From contig JARKQH010000398.1 of the NCBI GenBank assembly GCA_029974925.1, positions 1 to 52,197 of the forward strand: a stretch of 52,197 nucleotides of DNA, written 5' to 3'. Positions 25,402-35,900 of the stretch are shown here, piece after piece. How positions within the stretch are numbered: the first letter of the stretch is position 1; each line of letters starts with the position of its first letter. The stretch is from Verrucomicrobiota bacterium. Its GTDB lineage: Bacteria > Verrucomicrobiota > Verrucomicrobiia > Limisphaerales > UBA8199. The notes under the pieces are model-generated. The model was given only the letters and a program-made list of their open reading frames with translations. It did not search any database and was not told the origin of the DNA. The position numbers and the translations under genes are program-made.

Positions 25402-28188
25402 ATGAATATTCAGCGCATTCTGGCGGTGTTTGTTGGCGTGGTTTTGACGGCGGCGCCCGCCCCGGCCGGTTCGCTTCATCCGGTGCAACTGCCGCTGCCC
25501 CTGGTCGGGACGGCGGAGCACGGCCACGCCTACCCCGGCGCGACCGTGCCTTTTGGCATGGTGCAGCTCAGCCCGGACACCACCATTCAAGGCTGGGATG
25601 GCGCCTCGGGGTATCACTACAGCGACAGTGCCATCCGCGGCTTCAGTCACACGCACCTGTCCGGCACCGGCGTCGGTTGCCTCGGGGACGTGCTGCTGAT
25701 GCCCACCCTCGGGGACGTGCGGCTCGACGCGGGGTCGCCGGGCAACGGTTATACCTCGCGATTCTCTCATGCCGAGGAGGAGGCCACCCCCGGTTACTAC
25801 CGGGTCTTCCTTCAGGACCCCCAAGTCACGGCCGAGCTGACCGCCACGGCCCGCTGCGGCTTTCACCGTTACACGTTCCCGGCGGCCAATCCCGCCAACT
25901 TCGTGCTCGATCTGGTCCACGGCATCGCCAATCGCGCGGTCGAAGCCAGCCTCAACATCGAGGACGACACCACGCTCAGCGGCTCGCGCATTTCCGAGGG
26001 CTGGGGCGGGCGCCGCGCCGTTTATTTTGTGATGCGGTTCTCCAAACCGTTCGCCGCCTTCGGCATTGAACAGAACAAACAGCGGCTGGCGGAGGGCACC
26101 CGCAGCGGCCAGGGACGCGAGCTCAAGGGCTTTGTCCAGTTCCAGACCCGGGCGAAGGAGCAAATCCTCGTCAAAGTCGGCATCTCGGGAACCGGCATCG
26201 AAGGGGCGAGAAACAATCTGGCCGCGGAAATTCCGGGATGGAACTTCAACCAGGTGCGGGCGGCGGCCGTCCGGCAATGGCGGGACATGCTGGACCTGGT
26301 GCGCGTGGAGACATCGGATTCCAGGACCCGGAACACGTTCTATGCCAATCTGTACTTGAGCTGCCTGGCGCCGATTCTTTTCAACGATGTGGACGGCACT
26401 TACCGCGGGATGGACCGCCAGAACCACCCCAACCCCGGTTTCCAGAACTACACGATTTTTTCACTGTGGGACACCTACCGCGCGGAACATCCGCTCCTGA
26501 CCCTTCTCCAGCCGGGGCGGGTGGACGACATGATTCAATCCATGCTGGCGGAGTATCGCGAATCGGGGCTGCACACCACGCCGATCTGGCCGCTCTGGGG
26601 CAATGAAACCTGGTGCATGATTGGCTACCACTCCGTGCCCGTGATCGTGGATGCCTGGCTTAAAGGCTTCCGCGGGTTCGACGCCGAGGCTGCCTACCAG
26701 GCGATGCGGGACACTGCCATGCAGGACCGCAACGGCCTCAAGGATTACCGCGAGCTGGGCTATGTGGCCTCGAAACCCCGCGCTGAGGCCACCTCGCGCA
26801 CGATCGAATACACGGTGGACGACTGGTGCCTGGCCAAAATGGCCGAGGCGCTGGGGCACCAGGAAGACGCCCGCCTCTTCTACCGGCGTTCGGCCAATTA
26901 CCGGAACCTGTTCGATCGCAGTGTTGGGTTCTTCCGCGGCCGCAAAGCCGACGGTTCGTGGCGCTCTCCCTTCGTGCCCAACGCCCTGGTGGGCGACGAA
27001 TACACCGAGGCCGACGCCTGGCAGTACGCCTTCGGTGTCCAGCAGGATGTGCCCGGCATGATTTCGCTTTACGGCGGCGATGAGGGCTTTATCCGGAAGC
27101 TGGACGGCCTGTTCACCGCCGACTCCACCATCCAGACCGAAATCCCCGACATCACCGGCCTCATCGGCCAATACTCCCAAGGCAATGAGGCCTGCCACCA
27201 TGTTGCCTACCTCTACCCTTACGCCGGCGCCCCTTACAAGACCCAGCAGCGCGTCCGCCAGATCATGGCCGCCTTCTTCAATGACACCCCCGCCGGCCAG
27301 TGCGGCAACGTGGACTGCGGCCAGATGTCCGCATGGTATGTCTTCAGCGCGCTGGGCTTCTACCCCGTCAACCCCGCCGCGGGCATCTACATCCTCGGCA
27401 GTCCCGTCGTCAACAAAGCTGTGATCTCCCTCGACGCCCGGAAATACCGCGGCCGCAAGTTCACCGTCGTGGCCGAACATAACAGCCCGGAGAATGTTTA
27501 CATCCAGTCCGCCTGGCTCAACGGCAAGCCGCTGGAACAAGCCTGGATCACCCATGACCAGATTGTGGCCGGCGGCACGCTCCGCCTGGTCATGGGCCCG
27601 AAACCCAACCTCGACTGGGGCCGCGCCCCGTCCGCGCGCCCGCCCGCCACCATGCCGGCCGGATTCCAGTATCCCGAACTTCCCCCGCCGGCGGAGGACA
27701 AACCCATTGTGTTTAATCTCCCCATCCGCATTGTCTGCGGGTCCGACGAGCCGGTCGGGCCGTTCGTGCCCGACCCCACGATGTTCATGGGCCACGTCAA
27801 CCAGCGCACGGCGGCCATTGACACCAGCGCACCCGATGCCGCCCCGGCGGGGGTCTATCAGAGCGAGCGTTATGGACGCGATTTCTCGTATGTTTATCCG
27901 GTGCCGAAGGACGGCCGCTACCTCGTGAGACTGCATTTCGCGGAGATTTTCGACGACGGCCCCGGACGCCGTCTGGAGAACATCTACATCAACGGCCGGA
28001 TCGTTCTGAAGGATTTTGATATCTTCGCCGCCGCCGGGGGCTTGAACAAAGCCATCGTCAAGGAGTTCTCCGGCATCCAGCCCGACGACCGCGGCAACAT
28101 CGTGGTTCGGGTTGCCACCACTCCCGAAAGCCCGGATAAGAATGCCAAGCTCAGCGGCTTGGAGATTCTGCCGGCGCAAAAGCTGTAA
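25402..28188 (+). CDS. Glycoside hydrolase family 92 alpha-mannosidase with C-terminal malectin domain
   Basis: 928 residues. Signal peptide MNIQRILAVFVGVVLTAAPA. The GH92 N-terminal domain has GHAYPGATVPFGMVQLSPDT and FSHTHLSGTGVGCLGDVLLM. The catalytic domain has GNETWCMIGYHSVPV, QYSQGNEACHHVAYLYPYAG and CGNVDCGQMSAWYVFSALGF, with family acid and calcium-site residues. From ~775 a malectin-type carbohydrate-binding domain (VYQSERYGRDFSYVYP, LVRLHFAEIFDDG, IYINGRIVLKDFDIFA) completes it. GH92 enzymes are calcium-dependent exo-mannosidases, mostly alpha-1,2. The substrate would be alpha-mannan or N-glycan trimmings. No Shine-Dalgarno is visible before the ATG. Malectin fusion is a notable addition. 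Confidence 0.93.
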   Translation: MNIQRILAVFVGVVLTAAPAPAGSLHPVQLPLPLVGTAEHGHAYPGATVPFGMVQLSPDTTIQGWDGASGYHYSDSAIRGFSHTHLSGTGVGCLGDVLLMPTLGDVRLDAGSPGNGYTSRFSHAEEEATPGYYRVFLQDPQVTAELTATARCGFHRYTFPAANPANFVLDLVHGIANRAVEASLNIEDDTTLSGSRISEGWGGRRAVYFVMRFSKPFAAFGIEQNKQRLAEGTRSGQGRELKGFVQFQTRAKEQILVKVGISGTGIEGARNNLAAEIPGWNFNQVRAAAVRQWRDMLDLVRVETSDSRTRNTFYANLYLSCLAPILFNDVDGTYRGMDRQNHPNPGFQNYTIFSLWDTYRAEHPLLTLLQPGRVDDMIQSMLAEYRESGLHTTPIWPLWGNETWCMIGYHSVPVIVDAWLKGFRGFDAEAAYQAMRDTAMQDRNGLKDYRELGYVASKPRAEATSRTIEYTVDDWCLAKMAEALGHQEDARLFYRRSANYRNLFDRSVGFFRGRKADGSWRSPFVPNALVGDEYTEADAWQYAFGVQQDVPGMISLYGGDEGFIRKLDGLFTADSTIQTEIPDITGLIGQYSQGNEACHHVAYLYPYAGAPYKTQQRVRQIMAAFFNDTPAGQCGNVDCGQMSAWYVFSALGFYPVNPAAGIYILGSPVVNKAVISLDARKYRGRKFTVVAEHNSPENVYIQSAWLNGKPLEQAWITHDQIVAGGTLRLVMGPKPNLDWGRAPSARPPATMPAGFQYPELPPPAEDKPIVFNLPIRIVCGSDEPVGPFVPDPTMFMGHVNQRTAAIDTSAPDAAPAGVYQSERYGRDFSYVYPVPKDGRYLVRLHFAEIFDDGPGRRLENIYINGRIVLKDFDIFAAAGGLNKAIVKEFSGIQPDDRGNIVVRVATTPESPDKNAKLSGLEILPAQKL

Positions 28189-28305
28189 CCGCGCCGGCGG
28201 CGGGATACGCGATCAGACCCTCGGCGCGCACGGGCCGGGAGCGGCGGCCGCTGCTTGCACGGCCATTAACAGCCTGCGATTCATTCAAAGGATTCAAACG
28301 CCCGC

Positions 28306-28334
28306 TTGACCTCGTTCCGCGCCTCCGGTAGGTT
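28306..28334 (+). promoter_or_regulatory. Promoter of clpP-clpX
   Basis: TTGACC (28306-28311), 17 bases, TAGGTT (28329-28334). The -35 box matches five of six consensus bases. Transcription would start near 28341, leaving a leader of about 17 bases with no Shine-Dalgarno before the clpP ATG. The 169-base gap after GH92 holds nothing else I recognise. Confidence 0.55.
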
Positions 28335-28357
28335 GCGAAATCAGAGATCGTCGTTTT

Positions 28358-28999
28358 ATGGATAATTTCCTGGTACCAATGGTGGTCGAACAGACCGGTC
28401 GAGGCGAGCGCGGTTATGATATTTACTCGCGCCTGCTGGTGGACCGGATTGTCTTCCTCGGAACACCGGTGGATGACATGGTGGCGAACCTGATCATCGC
28501 CCAGCTTCTGTTTCTGCAGATGGCCGATCCCAAGAAAGACATTCACCTCTACATCAATTCCCCGGGGGGGAGCGTCACGGCGGGGCTGGCGGTGTACGAC
28601 ACCATGCAGTTCCTGACCTGCGATGTGAACACCTACTGCATCGGCCAGGCCGCCAGCATGGGCGCCGTGCTGCTCTGCGGCGGCACCAAAGGCAAACGCT
28701 ATGCGCTGCCCAACTCCAACATCATGATCCATCAGGTGATCGGCGGCGCGGAAGGCGCCGCCAGCGACGTCGAAATCCGCGTCCGGTACATGCTTCGCCT
28801 CAAGCAGCGCCTCAACAGCATCATCGCCCGCCACACCGGCCGCACTGTCGAGCAGGTTGAAAAGGATTGCGACCGCGACAATTTCATGACCCCCGAGGAA
28901 GCCAAAGCGTACGGCCTGGTGGACGAAGTGGTGCAATCCCGCAAGGAAATCTCCACCCTCGCCGAACGCGCCACCAGCCTCGCGGACAAGAAGGAATAA
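28358..28999 (+). CDS. clpP: ClpP, ATP-dependent Clp protease proteolytic subunit
   Basis: 213 residues. The catalytic triad is Ser100 ([11 protein letters not shown]), His125 ([10 protein letters not shown]) and Asp174 ([12 protein letters not shown]), with the usual spacing. [20 protein letters not shown] is the handle-side signature. The N-terminus [20 protein letters not shown] is the processed propeptide/axial loop region. Tetradecamers form a chamber that degrades proteins fed by ClpX or ClpA. clpX begins four bases after the stop. Trigger factor (tig), which often precedes clpP, is absent; a GH92 gene is there instead. Confidence 0.97.
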   Translation: MDNFLVPMVVEQTGRGERGYDIYSRLLVDRIVFLGTPVDDMVANLIIAQLLFLQMADPKKDIHLYINSPGGSVTAGLAVYDTMQFLTCDVNTYCIGQAASMGAVLLCGGTKGKRYALPNSNIMIHQVIGGAEGAASDVEIRVRYMLRLKQRLNSIIARHTGRTVEQVEKDCDRDNFMTPEEAKAYGLVDEVVQSRKEISTLAERATSLADKKE

Positions 29000-29003
29000 C
29001 CCC

Positions 29004-30293
29004 ATGGCCCGCCCCACGAGCCTGACGCTCTGCAGCTTCTGCGGGAAGTCCCACGCCGAGGTCAAAAAGCTCATCGCCGGCCCCGGCGTTTATATTTGCG
29101 ACAACTGTGTGCTGCTGTGCAAGCAGGTGCTCGAGAAGGAGTTCGCCACCCAGAACCGCAAGGCCGCGCCCCGCGTCCAGGTCCCCAAACCCGCCGAGAT
29201 CAAACGCCAGCTTGACGCCCGTTGCATCGGACAGGAGCACGCCAAGAAGACGCTGGCCGTCGCCGTCCATAATCACTACAAGCGCATCGCGCAGGAGGCC
29301 GCGCGCGCGGCGGAGGACGAGGCCGGGGCCGCCGCGGATCGCCACGCGGAGGTCGAGATCGAAAAGAGCAACATCCTCATGATTGGCCCGACCGGCTCGG
29401 GCAAAACCCTCTTGGCCCGCACGTTGGCTCAAATCCTGGACGTGCCCTTCGCCATTGCCGACGCCACCACCCTCACCGAAGCGGGATATGTCGGCGAGGA
29501 CGTCGAAAACATCGTCCTGCGCCTCCTCCAAAACGCCGATTACGACGTCAAACGCGCCCAGCGCGGCATCGTCTATATTGACGAAATCGACAAAATCGCC
29601 CGCAAAACCGAAAATGTTTCCATCACCCGCGATGTTTCGGGCGAAGGCGTGCAGCAGGCCCTGCTCAAGATTCTCGAAGGCACCGTCTGCAACGTTCCGC
29701 CCCAGGGCGGACGCAAACACCCGCAGCAGGAATACATCCGCGTGGATACCTCCGATATCCTCTTCATCTGCGGCGGGGCGTTTGTCGGCCTCGAGCGCAT
29801 CATCCAGCGGCGCCTCGGCAAACACGTGATGGGTTTCCGCGCCGTCGAAGACGGCCTCAAGGCCGCCGCCATCAACCGCCAGGAAATTCTCCAATATGTC
29901 GAGCCCGAGGACCTCCTGGCGTTCGGCTTCATCCCCGAGTTCATCGGGCGGCTGCCCATGGTGACCGTCCTGGCGGAATTGACCGAGGCCCAGTTGGTTT
30001 CCATCCTCACCGAAACCCGCAACGCCCTCACCAAACAATATGCCAAGCTCATGGCCATGGAAGGGGTGGAACTGGAGTTTTCGGAAGACGCCCTGCACGA
30101 GCTCGCCGCCCTGGCCATCAAAAAGGGCACCGGCGCCCGCGCCCTGCGCAGCCTCCTCGAACGCCTGATGCTGGACATCATGTACGACGTCCCCAGCAGC
30201 GACGACATCGTCCATGTCAACATCACCAAGGCCGTCGTCGCCGGCGAGTCCAAACCCCTCATCCGCCGCAAACCTGGCCGCGCCGCCGCCTGA
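29004..30293 (+). CDS. clpX: ClpX, AAA+ unfoldase of the ClpXP protease
   Basis: 429 residues. The N-terminal zinc domain has four Cys ([19 protein letters not shown]). The AAA+ core has Walker A GPTGSGKT, Walker [12 protein letters not shown], the [20 protein letters not shown] region and the sensor regions. The C-terminal small domain has [20 protein letters not shown]. It recognises tagged or damaged substrates, unfolds them and threads them into ClpP. Four bases separate it from clpP, with GGA in the end of clpP as a modest ribosome site. Confidence 0.97.
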   Translation: MARPTSLTLCSFCGKSHAEVKKLIAGPGVYICDNCVLLCKQVLEKEFATQNRKAAPRVQVPKPAEIKRQLDARCIGQEHAKKTLAVAVHNHYKRIAQEAARAAEDEAGAAADRHAEVEIEKSNILMIGPTGSGKTLLARTLAQILDVPFAIADATTLTEAGYVGEDVENIVLRLLQNADYDVKRAQRGIVYIDEIDKIARKTENVSITRDVSGEGVQQALLKILEGTVCNVPPQGGRKHPQQEYIRVDTSDILFICGGAFVGLERIIQRRLGKHVMGFRAVEDGLKAAAINRQEILQYVEPEDLLAFGFIPEFIGRLPMVTVLAELTEAQLVSILTETRNALTKQYAKLMAMEGVELEFSEDALHELAALAIKKGTGARALRSLLERLMLDIMYDVPSSDDIVHVNITKAVVAGESKPLIRRKPGRAAA

Positions 30294-30302
30294 TCTCGAG
30301 CC

Positions 30303-30324
30303 CCGGAAAGAGCTCAGCTTCCGG
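30303..30324. terminator. Short inverted repeat between convergent clpX and acetyltransferase genes
   Basis: CCGGAA and TTCCGG form a 6-base stem with a 10-base loop ten bases after the clpX stop; the right half lies inside the 3' end of the opposite gene. It is weak and lacks a T-tract. Confidence 0.25.
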
Positions 30325-31462
30325 TGGCGAGAATCTCTTTGCGATAAATGCGGTAGGTTTTGTATGGCCGGCCGCCGATGCCCTCCAGCACACGCCGCAT
30401 CATGACGTTGTCCTCCAGAATCCACGAAGCCTCCGACTCGCGGACTCCCGCCTTAAATCCCACCTTCAAACCCTCGATCAACAAAGCCGATTCCAACCCT
30501 CGTGAGCGGTATTTCTCCTTCACGCCCAGTGTGAGAACGCGGGTTCTTTGCGGCCGTTTCCACCCCAGCAGATAGGGAACGAAGCCGGCCAGCTTGGGAG
30601 TCAGCAACCGGCCTCGCAACGGCTTGAGCGCGACATTGAAATCAGGCAAAGCCAGGAGAAAACCCACCGGTTCGGGCCCCGCCTCGGCCAGCCACACCAG
30701 CCCTTCCATCAACAAGGGCTTCAGCCGCGCAGCCATGAAATTCACTTCCGAATCGGTCATGGGGACGAACCCCCAGTTGTCCTGCCAGGCTTCGTTATAG
30801 ACCTCTTTGACCTTGGCCAGGTCCTGGTCAAGGGTCCGGCGGAGGATCGGGCGGAACGTCAGGCCGCCATGCCGTTTCTTCACCTTGTCGGCAATTCGAA
30901 TGAGGCGCTCCAGCGGGATGTGGTTGAGGTCAAAATGGTAGGCCAGCAGGTCCTTGGCCTTGACAAACCCCTCGCGTTCGATGAGCGCCGGATAGTAGGG
31001 CGGGTTGTAGCTCATCATGAACACTGGATCGGAGTCGAAGCCGTGGATCAAGAGACCGCACTCGTCGTTGGTCGTGGGGTTCATCGGCCCCAACAAGCCG
31101 CCGCAGCCCTCCCCGGCCGCCCACTGCTCCACCGCGGCAAACAGCCGCCGGCTCGCCTCGGCATCGTTCACGCACTCGAAAAAGCCGAAGAACGCCTCGC
31201 GCCGGCCGGCCAGCTTGCAGTGGGACTCGTCCAAAATGCCCGCGATCCGTCCCACGTCCCGCCCATTCCGGGAGGCGATCCAAAGCCGCATCCGCGCATG
31301 CTCAAACAAGGGATTGGCATCGGTGAACACCTTCTTCAGGTCCATCAGCAGCGGCGCCACCCAATGCGGATCGCCGTCGTAAATGCCGTAACCGACATTC
31401 AAAAACCGGCTGACTTCCCGCGGGTGCCGCGACAACGGGATGATGCGTAGTTCGTCGTTCAC
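30314..31462 (-). CDS. YghO-like GNAT-family N-acetyltransferase
   Basis: About 382 residues from a GTG at 31462 that directly follows GGTGGAG; a TTG at 31510 would add 16 residues. Recognisable segments are IIPLSRHPREVSRFLNVGYG, DPHWVAPLLMDLKKVF, GLLGPMNPTTNDECGLLIHG, YNEAWQDNWGFVPMTDSEV and EKYRSRGLESALLIEGLKVG. The last is the acetyl-CoA-binding strand-helix of GNAT folds. This is a conserved family of two tandem GNAT-like halves, similar to Escherichia coli YghO, with no assigned substrate. It converges on clpX. Confidence 0.7.
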   Translation of the reverse strand: MNDELRIIPLSRHPREVSRFLNVGYGIYDGDPHWVAPLLMDLKKVFTDANPLFEHARMRLWIASRNGRDVGRIAGILDESHCKLAGRREAFFGFFECVNDAEASRRLFAAVEQWAAGEGCGGLLGPMNPTTNDECGLLIHGFDSDPVFMMSYNPPYYPALIEREGFVKAKDLLAYHFDLNHIPLERLIRIADKVKKRHGGLTFRPILRRTLDQDLAKVKEVYNEAWQDNWGFVPMTDSEVNFMAARLKPLLMEGLVWLAEAGPEPVGFLLALPDFNVALKPLRGRLLTPKLAGFVPYLLGWKRPQRTRVLTLGVKEKYRSRGLESALLIEGLKVGFKAGVRESEASWILEDNVMMRRVLEGIGGRPYKTYRIYRKEILATGS

Positions 31463-31751
31463 TGCTCCACCAAACTCCGGCGGGGCGTCAACCGCCGCCG
31501 CGCGCGCCAAGGGTGGCCGATGGAGGCCGCCGCGTCAATCCAAAGGGCCGCCTGAAAAGCCGGGGCAGCAGGGGGCCAACCCGGCGCCTGCCGGGGTGCC
31601 CTGGAGTCAGGCCCCCGACTGGACCAGCCCATGGCGAACGGGTTTTTTGGGTGAAAAAAGAGATTGCGAAACTGTGCGAAAAAGCGATTGTTCGACGTCG
31701 AGAATATGGAGCGGGTGGTGTCACGCGAAGTGACTCGCGCCAGCCGATATT

Positions 31752-32735
31752 ATGAAAAGTCCAAAGTCGAATTCTGCCGAACTTCTCCGATCCAGGCTTT
31801 CGTCCTTTTGCGCCCGCCGCTGGCTGGCCGTGGCCCTGTTGTTGGTTGCGGGCCCCACCCTTTGGGGCGCGGCCTTCCGTTTCCAGCCGGTGAACGAAAA
31901 ATCCCTCGGCTTGTGGGAGGGGGCGCAGCCGGTGCTGGTCTATAACCACGGTGTGCTCAGCAAGGCGGGCGTTCCCGCCGACCGCGCGCGGAGCACCTAC
32001 ATCCACCCGCTGTACGGGCTGGATGGCGAAGTGCTCACCGATGATTTTCCCAAGGACCATTACCATCACCGCGGTTTGTTTTGGGCCTGGCCGCATGTCA
32101 AAGTGGGGGGAAAGGAGTATGACCTGTGGATGCTGAAGGGTGTCGAACAGCGATTCGAACGCTGGCTGCGACAAGAGACCAACGGCCCGGCAGCCGTATT
32201 GGCGGTTGCGAACGGCTGGTATGTGGGCGAGCGCAAAATCATGGACGAGCGGGTCTGCGTCACCGTGCATCCAGCCCGGCAGGATTCCCGGGCGGTGGAT
32301 CTCGAGTTCATCTGGACCCCGCTGGGCGAGGCCATCACCCTGGCCGGCGCCGAGGGCAAAAGCTATGGCGGGTTGACGCTTCGGTTTGCGCCCCGCACCA
32401 ACACGGTCATCACCACTCCGCTGGGCAACGACAGCCAAGACCTGCCCATGACCCGCCTGCCTTGGGCCGACCTGACCGCTCAGTTCCCGGGCGTGCCCCA
32501 ACCGAGCGGCGCGGCCATTTTCGTGCCCGAGTCCCACCCGGATTTTCCCCCGATGTGGCTCACGCGGCATTATGGCGTGCTTTGCCTGGGCTGGCCGGGG
32601 GTCGAGGCGGCCACGTTCCCTCCCGACAAGCCGATCCGGTGCCAATACCGGGTCTGGATTCATCGCGGCAGTGTTTCCGGGGACCAGCTCCGCGCCGCCT
32701 ACCGGGATTACAACGGGGCAGACCCGCGGAAATAG
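31752..32735 (+). CDS. Secreted DUF6807 (PmoA-like) protein
   Basis: 327 residues. A basic N-terminus and a hydrophobic segment (RRWLAVALLLVAGPTLWGAA) form a signal peptide. The mature part shows the DUF6807 signatures VLVYNHGVLSKAGVP, STYIHPLYGLDGEVLTDDFP, KDHYHHRGLFWAWPHVKVGG and HYGVLCLGWPGVEAATFPPD. Older databases name the family 'methane oxygenase PmoA', but that name is not supported by catalytic evidence. Relatives cluster with sugar-degrading and oxidoreductase genes, so an exported carbohydrate-related role is more likely. The gene stands alone: 289 bases after the start of the opposite-strand acetyltransferase and 258 bases before gltB. Confidence 0.82.
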   Translation: MKSPKSNSAELLRSRLSSFCARRWLAVALLLVAGPTLWGAAFRFQPVNEKSLGLWEGAQPVLVYNHGVLSKAGVPADRARSTYIHPLYGLDGEVLTDDFPKDHYHHRGLFWAWPHVKVGGKEYDLWMLKGVEQRFERWLRQETNGPAAVLAVANGWYVGERKIMDERVCVTVHPARQDSRAVDLEFIWTPLGEAITLAGAEGKSYGGLTLRFAPRTNTVITTPLGNDSQDLPMTRLPWADLTAQFPGVPQPSGAAIFVPESHPDFPPMWLTRHYGVLCLGWPGVEAATFPPDKPIRCQYRVWIHRGSVSGDQLRAAYRDYNGADPRK

Positions 32736-32934
32736 CTTGTTGCGGGTTCGTGTGCCGATTCCATCCCGGAAGCTCTGGCACAGCGGGGAGGGGGAACCAA
32801 GGCCGCCGGCCGGAGGATGCCCGGGTGTGGGCGAATCCATCATGCTGCCGTTCAGTTGGTTGTGGCTCAAGCCGCCGGCCGGGGGTGCGTAAAGTAAAAA
32901 AGAACCCGCCCGCGTTTTTTTCCCAATTCCCGCA

Positions 32935-32964
32935 TTGATTCCGCCCCGTTTCCTGATAGATAAT
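32935..32964 (+). promoter_or_regulatory. Promoter of gltB-gltD
   Basis: TTGATT (32935-32940), 18 bases, GATAAT (32959-32964), within an AT-rich island that stands out from its GC-rich surroundings. Transcription would start near 32971, about 23 bases before the ATG. No Shine-Dalgarno is visible in that leader. The rest of the gap after 32736 holds no gene; a run of seven T at 32915-32921 may end the preceding transcript. Confidence 0.5.
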
Positions 32965-32993
32965 ATTTCAATTTAGTTAAAGCTATATTGCAG

Positions 32994-35900
32994 ATGACCA
33001 AACGCGCTGACAGTCAACGCCCGCAGGGCCGCCTCCCGCTCCCCGGGTTGCCGCCCAAACAAGGCCTTTACGACCCGCAGTACGAGCACGATTCCTGTGG
33101 AGTCGGCTTCGTGGTCAACGTCAAAGGCCGGAAGTCCCATGCGATCGTCCGCGATGCGCTGACGATCCTGATCAACCTCCGGCATCGCGGCGCCTGCGGT
33201 TGCGAAAACAATACGGGCGACGGGGCGGGCATTTTGGTTCAGATGCCCCACGAGTTTCTTCAGCAGGCGTGCGAGGAGGCCCGGATTCGGCTGCCTGGGC
33301 CCAAGCAATACGGCTGCGGGCTGGTGTTTCTCCCGCCGGACCGCGCCCAGCGGCAACGGTGCGAGGCGGAGTTTGAGCGCATCGTTCGCGAGGAAGGCCA
33401 GACGCTGCTGGGGTGGCGCAATCTGCCGACCAACAATGGCACCTTGGGCGAAACGGCCAAGGCCGGGGAACCGTTCATCCGGCAGGTGTTCATCGGCCGT
33501 GACCCGGCGATGACCGACGATCTGGCCTTCGAGCGGAAGCTGTACGTGATCCGCCGGCGCGCGGAGAATTCGATCCGATACGGGCACCTGGCGTATGGCC
33601 GCTGGTTTTACATTCCAAGCCTTTCGCACCGGACGCTGGTGTACAAAGGGATGCTGATGGCCGAGCAGTTGGGGCCGTATTTTCCGGAACTGGAAGACCC
33701 GCTGATGCAGAGCGCGCTGGCGCTGGTGCACTCCCGGTTCAGCACCAACACGTTCCCGAGCTGGGACCGCGCGCACCCCTACCGGTTTATCGCCCATAAC
33801 GGCGAAATCAACACCCTCCGCGGCAACATCAACTGGATTCACGCCCGTCAATCGCTTTTCAAGTCCAGTCTCTTTGACGACGACCTCCGCCGCGTGCTGC
33901 CGGTCATTTGTCCGGATGGCAGCGACTCGGCCATGTTCGACAACTGCCTCGAGATGCTGGTGCTCAGCGGCCGAAGCCTGCCGCACGCGGTGATGATGAT
34001 GATTCCCGAGCCGTGGCAGCACCACGAGTCCATGAGCGACGCCAAGAAGGCCTTTTACGAGTTTCACCGGTTCCTGATGGAGCCGTGGGACGGCCCGGCC
34101 TCGATTTCGTTCACGGACGGCATCCAAATTGGGGCCGTGTTGGACCGCAACGGGCTGCGTCCCTCGCGTTATTACGTCACCAAGGATGACACGCTGGTGC
34201 TGGCGTCCGAGGTTGGCGTGCTGGATATCCCGGCCGAAAATGTCCAGGCCAAGGGCCGGCTCCAGCCCGGGCGCATGCTGCTGGTGGATACCGAGCAGGG
34301 CCGGATCGTTTCGGACGAGGAGATCAAGCACCAGATTGCCTCGCAAAAACCCTACCGCCAGTGGTTGAACCAGCACGTGGTCCCCATCGAGGACCTGCCG
34401 GAGGCCGCCCCGGCTCCGGCGCCCGACCGCGAGGGTCTGATTCGTCAACAGCGCGCCTTCGGCTACACCTTCGAGGATCAGCGGTTCATCCTGATGCCGA
34501 TGGCGGTGGAGGGGGTCGAGCCGCTGGGGTCCATGGGTACGGATACGCCGCTGGCCGTGCTTTCGAACAAACCCCAGTTGTTGTTCAATTATTTCAAGCA
34601 GCTCTTCGCCCAGGTCACCAACCCGCCGATTGATTACCTCCGCGAGGCGATTGTCACCTCGACGGAAACGGCCTTGGGAAGCGAGGGCAACCTTTTGGAG
34701 CCCACGCCCGAAAGCTGCCGGTTCGTCAAATTCGAGACCCCGATTTTGACCAACGAAGAACTGGCCCAGATCCAGGCCATTCAACGTCCGGGGTTCAAGT
34801 CCGCCGTGCTGCCCATCCTCTTCCCGGTCGCGGCCGACGGCCCCGGGCTCGAGCAGGCCATGGAGGAGCTTTACCGGCAGGCGGATGTGGCAATCGCCGC
34901 GGGCGCCAACATTCTGATCATGTCCGACCGCGGCATGGACCGTGAGCGCGCGCCGATTCCCTCGTTGCTGGCGGTGGCCGGCCTGCACCACCATTTGATT
35001 CGGGCGGGCACGCGCACGCGGGCCAGCCTGGTGCTGGAATCCGGCGAGCCGCGGGAGGTGCACCATTTTGCGCTGCTGATTGGTTATGGCGTGAGCGCCA
35101 TCAATCCCTACCTGGCGTTCGACACGCTCGATGACCTGATCCGGGAAGGGCTGCTGGAAAATCTGCCTCGCGAAAAAGCCTTCAAGAACTACATCAAGGC
35201 CGCCGTGAAGGGCATCCTGAAGGTCGCTTCGAAAATGGGGATTTCCACCATTCAAAGTTACCGCGGCGCCCAGATTTTCGAAGCGATAGGCCTGAACTCG
35301 GCGTTGGTGGAAAAGTATTTTACGTGGACGGCGTCGCGCATCGAGGGCATCGGCATCCAGGAACTGGCCCGCGAGGTCATCCTCCGGCATCAGACCGCGT
35401 ATGCCGAGCGGCAGGACAACGGCCAGGTGCTGGACCCGGGCGGCCAGTATCAATGGCGGCACGACGGGGAATATCACCTGTTCAATCCGCAGACCATTCA
35501 CCTGTTGCAGGAGGCGGTGCGGACAGGCGACTACCAGCTCTTCAAGAAGTACTCGCAGGCCGTCAACGATCAGGCGCGCAACCTGTGCACCTTGCGCGGG
35601 CTGTTCGAGCTGCGGCTGGCGGCCAAGCCCATCCCCCTGGAGGAAGTCGAGCCGGTGGAAAGCATCATGCGGCGGTTCAAGTCCGGGGCGATGAGCTATG
35701 GCTCCATCAGCCGCGAAGCGCATGAAACGCTCGCCATCGCGATGAACCGCATCGGCGGCAAGAGCAACACCGGCGAGGGGGGCGAAGACCCCGAGCGGTT
35801 TGTGCCGCTGCCCAACGGCGACTCGCGCAACAGCGCCATCAAACAGGTGGCCTCCGGGCGGTTCGGCGTCACCAGCCATTACCTGGTCAACGCGCAGGAG

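Noticed and set aside
26461-28179. Minus-strand frame opposite GH92
   Set aside because: The GH92 and malectin signatures on the plus strand account for the region.
31752-32735. DUF6807 protein as a methane monooxygenase subunit (PmoA)
   Set aside because: The database name is historical; this is a secreted soluble protein without the membrane spans of particulate methane monooxygenase, and no pmoB or pmoC is present.
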